From the IMG/VR virus record IMGVR_UViG_3300017772_000137, positions 1 to 23,539 of that record: a DNA stretch of 23,539 bases; one strand, given 5' to 3'. The notes below the pieces were generated by a model. The model saw nothing but the letters and a program-made list of their open reading frames with translations. It made no database searches and was not told where the DNA came from. This DNA comes from a virus. Position numbers and translations under genes: made by a program. Positions 15,658 to 20,991 of this stretch are shown here, piece after piece; the first letter of the stretch is position 1; each line of letters opens with the position of its first letter.

Positions 15658-17073
15658 ATGCCAATATTAGCAAACCCAGGATTTGATCTACAACCTTCTT
15701 CGGAAAGGGTAGCACTTCCTTCGAACTATATTACTAATTTCGATTTTCTTAATCAGTATCTTCCAGATACATACGAGAAAGAATTTGAGAGATATGGTAA
15801 TAGAACAGTAGCTTCATTCTTAAGAATGGTAGGTGCTGAAATGCCTTCAAACTCTGACATGATTAAATGGGCAGAGCAAGGTAGACTACACACAAAATAC
15901 ACACAAGTAACAGTAGCTGCGGCTGGTGGTACTGCTGGTGTATTCACAGTAAATGATCCCCTTAATCCAGTAGGTTCTAACATCGCTGTTAGAGTTGGAC
16001 AAACGGTATTTATTTCTGACAACACTGCGGGATCTGCACTTAGCAATAAAGCTGTAGTGACTGCTGTAACTGCAAATACATTCACTGCATCTTACTATGA
16101 GATTATTGGTGTTGTTCCAGCTGCAACAAACTTAACTGTAATGATTTACGGTTCTGAATTTGCAAAAGGAACTCCAGGAATGGTAGACTCATTAGAAGCA
16201 AACGATGTATTCTTTGACAACAAACCAATTATCATTAAGGATACTTACGAGGTAAGTGGTTCTGACATGGCTCAAATTGGTTGGGTTGAAATTTCTACTG
16301 AAAATGGTGGATCAGGATACCTATGGTACTTGAAGTCTGAGCACGAAACAAGATTGAGATTTGAAGACTATCTTGAAACTGCAATGATTGAGGCTGTTCC
16401 AGCTGCTCCAGGTTCTGGTGCTGAAGCTGCACTTTCTACATCTGCTCCAGCTGCTGGTACAATCAACGCTGGTTCTGAAGGTGTATTCTTTGTTGTAGGA
16501 AACAGAGGTAATGTATGGGGTGGTGGTAACCCAACAACACTTGCTGGATTCGATACAGTTATTCAGAGATTAGACAAGCAAGGTTCTATTGAAGAGAATG
16601 TTCTTTTCGTAGACCGTCAGTTCTCATTTGATATTGACGATATGTTAGCTGCTCAAAACTCTTATGGAGCGGGTGGTACTTCATATGGTTTATTTGACAA
16701 TGATGAAGACATGGCTTTAAATCTTGGATTTACTGGATTCAGAAGAGGTTATGACTTCTACAAGTCTGACTGGAAATATCTAAACGATGCTTCAATGAGA
16801 GGTGATATCGTAGGTGGTGGAATTAGCGGACTATTAGTTCCAGCTGGATCTACATCTGTATATGACCAAATCTTAGGAAAGAACGCTAAGCGTCCATTCT
16901 TACACGTTAGATATAGAGCTTCAGAAGCTGAAGACAGACGTTACAAAACTTGGATTACTGGTTCTGCTGGTGGTGCAAGAACATCTGATCTTGATGCAAT
17001 GCAAGTAAACTTCTTGAGTGAGAGAGCTTGTTGTACTTTAGGTGCAAACAACTTCTTCTTATTCCAAGACTAA
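15658..17073 (+). CDS. Major capsid protein
   Basis: A 471-residue protein directly downstream of the scaffold-like gene. The C-terminal region F414-L-H-V-R-Y-R-A-S, then R-R-Y-K-T-W-I-T-G-S-A-G-G and a final L-G-A-N-N-F-F-L-F, resembles major capsid proteins of crAss-like and related phages, which have the HK97 fold. Residues 43-75 (F-E-R-Y-G-N-R-T ... S-N-S-D-M-I-K-W-A-E-Q-G-R) look like the N-arm region. Residues 81-170 appear to be an inserted beta-rich domain (V-G-Q-T-V-F-I-S, A-V-V-T-A-V-T-A-N-T-F) like those in nearby virion proteins. Codon choice shifts to AAC, TTC and GAC compared with neighbours, as expected for a very highly expressed gene. A strong terminator follows. Confidence 0.85.
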   Translation: MPILANPGFDLQPSSERVALPSNYITNFDFLNQYLPDTYEKEFERYGNRTVASFLRMVGAEMPSNSDMIKWAEQGRLHTKYTQVTVAAAGGTAGVFTVNDPLNPVGSNIAVRVGQTVFISDNTAGSALSNKAVVTAVTANTFTASYYEIIGVVPAATNLTVMIYGSEFAKGTPGMVDSLEANDVFFDNKPIIIKDTYEVSGSDMAQIGWVEISTENGGSGYLWYLKSEHETRLRFEDYLETAMIEAVPAAPGSGAEAALSTSAPAAGTINAGSEGVFFVVGNRGNVWGGGNPTTLAGFDTVIQRLDKQGSIEENVLFVDRQFSFDIDDMLAAQNSYGAGGTSYGLFDNDEDMALNLGFTGFRRGYDFYKSDWKYLNDASMRGDIVGGGISGLLVPAGSTSVYDQILGKNAKRPFLHVRYRASEAEDRRYKTWITGSAGGARTSDLDAMQVNFLSERACCTLGANNFFLFQD

Positions 17074-17087
17074 GTAAGTAAGTAATT

Positions 17088-17119
17088 AGGGGAGGATTAA
17101 CCTCCTCCCCTTTTTTTTT
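17088..17119 (+). terminator. Rho-independent terminator after the capsid gene
   Basis: GGGGAGGA (17089-17096) pairs perfectly with TCCTCCCC (17103-17110) across a six-base loop TTAACC. An outer A-T pair extends the stem to 9, followed by a run of nine T. It lies 15 bases after the capsid stop and is the most GC-rich hairpin in the window. Confidence 0.93.
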
Positions 17120-17142
17120 AATCTAATTAAATTATAAATAAA

Positions 17143-17895
17143 ATGTCAAAAACAAAAAAATTCGTAGCTAAAAGCTATAAGCTAAAGTCTAACAATACAC
17201 CGTTAGCATACATGTTATCTTCTCATCATTCTAAGAGAAGTACTCTTCTACATTTCGATGAAGAGACTGGAACCAATAGACCTCTTCGTTATGCAAGAAA
17301 CCAAAAGTCTCCTTTCGAGGATGAACAAGATGGTAATGCAATTATGGAACCAATTATATTTGAAGATGGATTTCTACATGTTCCTAAAAATAACCAAGTA
17401 CTACAACAATTTCTTACTTATCATCCAGCAAACGGTCAGGTCTTTGAAGAGATTAATGATCAGAAGGATGCGGCTGAAGATTTAGAAATGGAGAACATTG
17501 CTTTAGATGCACAAATTGCAGCAAGATCTTTAGATTTAGATAAACTTGTTCAGGTTGGTAGAGTTCTTTTAGGTGGTGATGTTGATACATTAAGTACAGC
17601 AGAACTAAAAAGAGATATCTTAGTATACTCAAGAAACTATCCTAATGATTTTATGGAGGTAATTAATGATCCAACATTACAAGTACAAGAAGATGTTGTA
17701 TTGTTTTTCCAAAACCAATTGATTACTTTAAGAAATAATGGTAAGGATGTATACTTTAATCTAAAAGATAATAAGAAAAAACTAACCGCAGTACCTTATG
17801 GAGAGGACGCAGAATATATTCTTGCTGATTATTTCCAAAGTGACGATGGCTTAGAAATCTATAAGTACTTGAAAAAGATACTAAAGAAAAAATAG
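17143..17895 (+). CDS. Conserved phage protein next to capsid gene, function unknown
   Basis: A 250-residue protein, basic at the N-terminus. It has a distinctive block L-R-Y-A-R-N-Q-K-S-P-F-E-D-E-Q-D-G-N-A at about 48-66, then E-P-I-I-F-E-D-G-F-L and a Q-Q-F-L-T-Y-H-P motif near 88-95. An acidic helical middle (about 100-135) and a helical, Lys-ending C-terminal part follow. I recall homologues beside capsid genes in marine phages, annotated as hypothetical. It lies between two terminators with no clear promoter of its own in the 23 bases before it, so it probably depends on read-through past the terminator at 17088, which would set it below capsid level. A head-completion or minor virion role is a guess from position. 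Confidence 0.72.
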   Translation: MSKTKKFVAKSYKLKSNNTPLAYMLSSHHSKRSTLLHFDEETGTNRPLRYARNQKSPFEDEQDGNAIMEPIIFEDGFLHVPKNNQVLQQFLTYHPANGQVFEEINDQKDAAEDLEMENIALDAQIAARSLDLDKLVQVGRVLLGGDVDTLSTAELKRDILVYSRNYPNDFMEVINDPTLQVQEDVVLFFQNQLITLRNNGKDVYFNLKDNKKKLTAVPYGEDAEYILADYFQSDDGLEIYKYLKKILKKK

Positions 17896-17903
17896 TAATA
17901 AAG

Positions 17904-17930
17904 AACACTCCAATTGGGGTGTTTTTTTTT
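17904..17930 (+). terminator. Rho-independent terminator
   Basis: AACACTCC (17904-17911) pairs with GGGGTGTT (17916-17923), including one G-T pair, across a four-base AATT loop, followed by T to 17930. It lies eight bases after the stop of the 250-residue protein gene. Its right arm and T-run overlap the upstream part of the promoter at 17934. Confidence 0.88.
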
Positions 17931-17933
17931 GAT

Positions 17934-17941
17934 TATCTTTG
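17934..17941 (+). promoter_or_regulatory. Bacteroidota-type promoter directly after a terminator
   Basis: TATCTTTG fits TAnnTTTG and begins four bases after the T-run of the terminator at 17904. A TTGG at 17914-17917, within the hairpin, lies at about the right distance for a -33 box. The next start codon is 33 bases downstream, at 17974. Confidence 0.75.
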
Positions 17942-17973
17942 TCCTTTATTAACCCATTAAAACTTTTTATAAA

Positions 17974-18249
17974 ATGGAAAAATTCTTATCTATCCCAGTG
18001 ACAGGATCTGGGGACATTCTTTTGAATGTCAATGACGTTATTTCAGTTACAGCTCTTGTTACTGGAACAACAACAACTATTACTTATTTAAATGGTAATA
18101 CTGCAACAATTACTGCGGCTGCTCAAGTCAACTTCAGTATGAGAAAAGCAATTCAAGATGCAATAGTGGCAGCACTATCAACTTCTTGGACTCGTGTAAC
18201 TTACTCTGTGATTACTCCACAAGCAGTATCTGGAATCGTAATTGCCTAA
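17974..18249 (+). CDS. Small virion-like protein, related to the next gene product
   Basis: A 91-residue, Thr-rich protein with alternating hydrophobic residues, likely a small beta domain with a helix at about 55-68 (M-R-K-A-I-Q-D-A-I-V-A-A-L). It begins M-E-K-F-L-S-I-P-V; the next gene begins M-G-K-F-I-S-V-P-I. Residues 11-83 (G-S-G-D-I-L-L-N-V-N-D-V ... S-T-S-W-T-R-V) line up with residues 159-234 of that product. The two therefore look like paralogues, this one lacking the middle. It has its own promoter at 17934, and the stop overlaps the next start by one base. A capsid-decorating or connector role is possible, but I know of no function. Confidence 0.72.
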   Translation: MEKFLSIPVTGSGDILLNVNDVISVTALVTGTTTTITYLNGNTATITAAAQVNFSMRKAIQDAIVAALSTSWTRVTYSVITPQAVSGIVIA

Positions 18250-19028
18250 TGGGTAAGTTCATTAGTGTGCCAATCCCGATGTATGATTTTGTATCGGACA
18301 TGGCTAACCCTTTAGTAGCTGGTGCAGCAAGTGCTTCGGTTCCTGGTAAGTTATCTTACGGGACAGGAGGATTCGCAAGTGCGGTTTCTGTTGGGGATAT
18401 AGTTTTAGACACAGATGTTTGGGTTACTTCAGTAGTAACTAAAGTAGATAGTGATACACTACTTACAATTGCTGGTGCTGGTAACGTAACATTAGAAGTA
18501 ACAGGTGCTAACTTCAAAATATGGAGTCCAGCAGATGCTTACAGTCTAACGTATGCAAGTGGATTATTTTTGTCTAATGTTAGAGCTGGTGACTTTGTAT
18601 TAAATGAAGACACTGGTTTACATGCAAAAGTTGTATCAGTAGTAAGCGATACAGAAGTAATGATCGATAATCTTATTTTTGATGATAACGGTACAGATAA
18701 AGCTGTTATGATTTCACAAAATGGATTTGGTTGTATTTTAGTAAACCTAAAAGACATCATGATGCCTATACCTACTGCTGGTGGTGGTGGAACTACACCT
18801 CTATCTATAGAGTATAAAGAAAGCGTTAATGCTAAAACATTAAACTTTACAATTAATGAAGCTCAGATTGATTACTGTTATTCTAATGCGTTTTTAGATT
18901 TGGCTATTAAAACTATGGAGTCTGAATGGACTCATGTAGTAAATGAAATGCCATTGATAAATTCTCCATTAAAAAAAGCGGGAGGAATTTCTCCTGTACT
19001 TTATTGTGAGAATATTGTATTAGCATAA
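18249..19028 (+). CDS. Virion-like protein with two inserted small beta domains
   Basis: A 259-residue protein. I place the start at 18249 because it overlaps the preceding stop (TAATG) and yields M-G-K-F-I-S-V-P-I, matching the neighbour; an upstream ATG at 18186 would add 21 unlikely residues. Residues 36-92 and 104-157 look like two copies of a small beta unit: V-G-D-I-V-L ... V-V-T-K-V-D-S-D-T-L, and A-G-D-F-V-L-N-E-D-T-G ... V-V-S-V-V-S-D-T-E-V. Residues 159-234 resemble the preceding 91-residue protein. The C-terminus includes S-E-W-T-H-V and Y-C-E-N-I-V. It is followed by a terminator and is probably a virion component such as a capsid accessory protein; position and domain sharing with the capsid protein support this, but nothing proves it. 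Confidence 0.75.
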   Translation: MGKFISVPIPMYDFVSDMANPLVAGAASASVPGKLSYGTGGFASAVSVGDIVLDTDVWVTSVVTKVDSDTLLTIAGAGNVTLEVTGANFKIWSPADAYSLTYASGLFLSNVRAGDFVLNEDTGLHAKVVSVVSDTEVMIDNLIFDDNGTDKAVMISQNGFGCILVNLKDIMMPIPTAGGGGTTPLSIEYKESVNAKTLNFTINEAQIDYCYSNAFLDLAIKTMESEWTHVVNEMPLINSPLKKAGGISPVLYCENIVLA

Positions 19029-19046
19029 GTTAGTTTACATTATATT

Positions 19047-19085
19047 AAGAGAGGTCTGCTAAAAAAAGTAGACCTCTTTTTTTTT
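19047..19085 (+). terminator. Rho-independent terminator with long A-loop hairpin
   Basis: AGAGGTCTGCT (19050-19060) pairs with AGTAGACCTCT (19067-19077), with one G-T pair, across a loop of six A. Flanking A-T pairs extend the stem and a T-run reaches 19085. It closes the transcript that starts at 17934. The next promoter begins three bases further on. Confidence 0.93.
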
Positions 19086-19087
19086 GT

Positions 19088-19095
19088 TATCTTTG
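19088..19095 (+). promoter_or_regulatory. Bacteroidota-type promoter directly after a terminator
   Basis: TATCTTTG begins three bases after the T-run of the terminator at 19047, and 18 bases separate it from the start codon at 19114. No good -33 box is visible; that position falls within the hairpin arm. It would drive the connector and tail genes. Confidence 0.73.
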
Positions 19096-19113
19096 TAGAA
19101 ATGTTTATATAAT

Positions 19114-20067
19114 ATGGCGGCATCAATAAATGAAGTACGAAACACTGTATTAGCTATAGCGAATAAAAATAATTACGGATATATATCCCCACAAGATTTT
19201 AACCTATATGCTAAACAGGCTCAGATGGATATGTTTGAAGATTATTTCTACCAGTACAACAACTGGATTAATAAAGAAAACAATCGTCAATCTGGAACAG
19301 GATATGCTAATATCGTAAAAGGTTTAGTAGAGGTTATAGATAGTTTTTCTACTCAAGTTTTTTTAGCTCAGAGTAATGCTAATGTATTTACTCTGCCTAA
19401 TGATTATTACTTAATTAATAAATTATTTTATTATTCAGTTCCTTTATTTACAGGAGTATCAGCTGGGCCAGGTGTAAATCAATTAATTGATCCATTAGCT
19501 GTAGGTTGGACTACAATACCAGCTTCAGCACCAACACCAAATATTGGTACTATAATTGTTAATACAAGCACCTTTAATCAAGCATATGTTACTGGAGTAG
19601 TAAACTCTACAACAATTAATTTAAGTGCAGATATATTTCCAAACATTGGAGATAGCTATGTTATATATTCTAATACTAATACAAGAGAGGTTGAAAGAGT
19701 AAGTCAAAACAAAATATTCTATTTAACTAATTCTATGTTAACTAATCCTACAAAAACATATCCAGCTTATGTTTTGGATGCAAATAGTGTAACGGTATAT
19801 CCTACTACTATTATGAATCCTGGAGATATACAAGCTCAGTATGTGAGGTATCCATTAGATCCTAAATGGACTTACTTAAGTTTAGTCGGTGGTGAACCTT
19901 TATTTGATCAAACTCAACCTGATTTTCAAGAGTTTGAATTACCAGATTCTGATGAGCCAACATTGATAGCTAAGATATGTCAATACATAGGTATAGAGAT
20001 TAGAGAAGAAATGGTATATGGATTTGGAAATTCATTAGAGACAATAGAAACCCAAGAAAGTAGTTAA
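19114..20067 (+). CDS. Probable head-to-tail connector (ring/adaptor) protein
   Basis: A 317-residue protein. Residues 1-75 are helical (E-V-R-N-T-V-L-A-I-A-N-K-N-N-Y-G-Y-I, then Y-A-K-Q-A-Q-M-D-M-F-E-D-Y-F), as in portal-adaptor proteins that dock under the portal. Residues 90-110 include F-T-L-P-N-D-Y-Y. Residues 112-186 look like an inserted beta domain (A-Y-V-T-G-V-V-N-S-T-T-I-N-L, ending S-Y-V-I-Y-S). The chain then returns to a beta core with V-T-V-Y-P and ends in a helix (I-A-K-I-C-Q-Y-I-G-I-E-I-R). I recall similar proteins next to the tail genes of crAss-like phages. The core is similar in layout to the next gene product, and the insertion separates its two halves. The exact ring position cannot be told from sequence. 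Confidence 0.65.
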   Translation: MAASINEVRNTVLAIANKNNYGYISPQDFNLYAKQAQMDMFEDYFYQYNNWINKENNRQSGTGYANIVKGLVEVIDSFSTQVFLAQSNANVFTLPNDYYLINKLFYYSVPLFTGVSAGPGVNQLIDPLAVGWTTIPASAPTPNIGTIIVNTSTFNQAYVTGVVNSTTINLSADIFPNIGDSYVIYSNTNTREVERVSQNKIFYLTNSMLTNPTKTYPAYVLDANSVTVYPTTIMNPGDIQAQYVRYPLDPKWTYLSLVGGEPLFDQTQPDFQEFELPDSDEPTLIAKICQYIGIEIREEMVYGFGNSLETIETQESS

Positions 20068-20069
20068 TT

Positions 20070-20990
20070 ATGAGTTATATAACAGATTATCAATATTACG
20101 AAAACAGTGGAATAATACCTACTGACGAGAACTGGGGATCATACCAATATGTTTCTTTAGAAGATATAGTTAATAATTTCATGATGATGTATCAAGGAAA
20201 TCATGAGTTAGTTAATAATATAAATCGTTATCAAGTTTTATTCCACGCTAAGCGTGGTATACAAGAGTTGCATTATGATGCAATGAAAGAAATAAAAATA
20301 TTAGAACTTAAAGTTTGTGATACATTAAGATTTGTTTTACCTCCTGATTATGTTAACTGGGTTAGGGTAAACCTTATGAAAGGTGGTATGTTATTTCCTT
20401 TAACAGAAAACATACAAACAAACTGGAGTGGAGCTTATTTACAAGATCATGACTGTAGAATATTATTTGATATAGATGGTAATGTATTGAAACCAGCTGA
20501 TTCTTTCTTTGATATACAAAGATTAGATGGTACTCAAAAAAACATGTATCCAGGTACAGGCCCTTATGCTGGTCAGATGGGTTGGTGTGTAAATGGACAG
20601 TGGTGTTTTGATTATCAGATTGGAGGAAAGTTTGGTTTGAATACGGAGACCGCAAACATAAACCCAACATTCAGTATTAATAAACAAGATGGTCTAATTA
20701 CTTTTAACTCACAGATGGCTGGAGAGTTTGTGGTATTAGAGTATGTTTCAGATGGATTAGAAAACGGGAATGATTCTCGTGTACAGGTTAACAAATTATT
20801 TGAAGAATTTATCTATGCATATATTAGATATTCTATTTTGAATGGTAAGTTAGGGGTTCAAGAATATGTAGTAAATCGAGCAAGAAAAGATAAATCTTCT
20901 TTGCTTAGAAATGCTAAATTAAGATTAAGTAACATACACCCTGGCCGACTCTTACAAAACTTAAGAGGTCAGGATAAATGGATAAAATAG
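20070..20990 (+). CDS. Probable head-to-tail connector / tail adaptor protein
   Basis: A 306-residue protein starting two bases after the preceding stop. Residues 26-75 form helices (Y-V-S-L-E-D-I-V-N-N-F-M-M-M-Y and F-H-A-K-R-G-I-Q-E-L-H-Y-D), then comes a beta core with L-R-F-V-L-P-P-D-Y-V-N-W-V-R at about 85-99, and a C-terminal helical part rich in Arg and Lys. The F-H-A-K-R-G-x-Q-E-L and V-L-P-P-D-Y-V-N-W-V motifs recur, as I recall, in crAss-like and related podoviruses, where the proteins are virion connectors. The helix, then L-P-x-D-Y, then C-terminal helix pattern parallels the gene before it. It likely forms one of the rings between portal and nozzle. Confidence 0.7.
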   Translation: MSYITDYQYYENSGIIPTDENWGSYQYVSLEDIVNNFMMMYQGNHELVNNINRYQVLFHAKRGIQELHYDAMKEIKILELKVCDTLRFVLPPDYVNWVRVNLMKGGMLFPLTENIQTNWSGAYLQDHDCRILFDIDGNVLKPADSFFDIQRLDGTQKNMYPGTGPYAGQMGWCVNGQWCFDYQIGGKFGLNTETANINPTFSINKQDGLITFNSQMAGEFVVLEYVSDGLENGNDSRVQVNKLFEEFIYAYIRYSILNGKLGVQEYVVNRARKDKSSLLRNAKLRLSNIHPGRLLQNLRGQDKWIK

Positions 20991-20991
20991 T

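Noticed and set aside
18186-18248. Upstream in-frame ATG for the 259-residue protein
   Set aside because: It would overlap the preceding gene by 64 bases and add 21 residues unlike the paralogue. ATG 18249 overlaps the preceding stop by one base and gives a start matching the neighbour.
20243-20257. GC-rich 15-base inverted repeat in the second connector gene
   Set aside because: It encodes the H-A-K-R-G core of a motif I believe is conserved, and the one-base centre is too tight for a full hairpin. Probably a by-product of the coding sequence.
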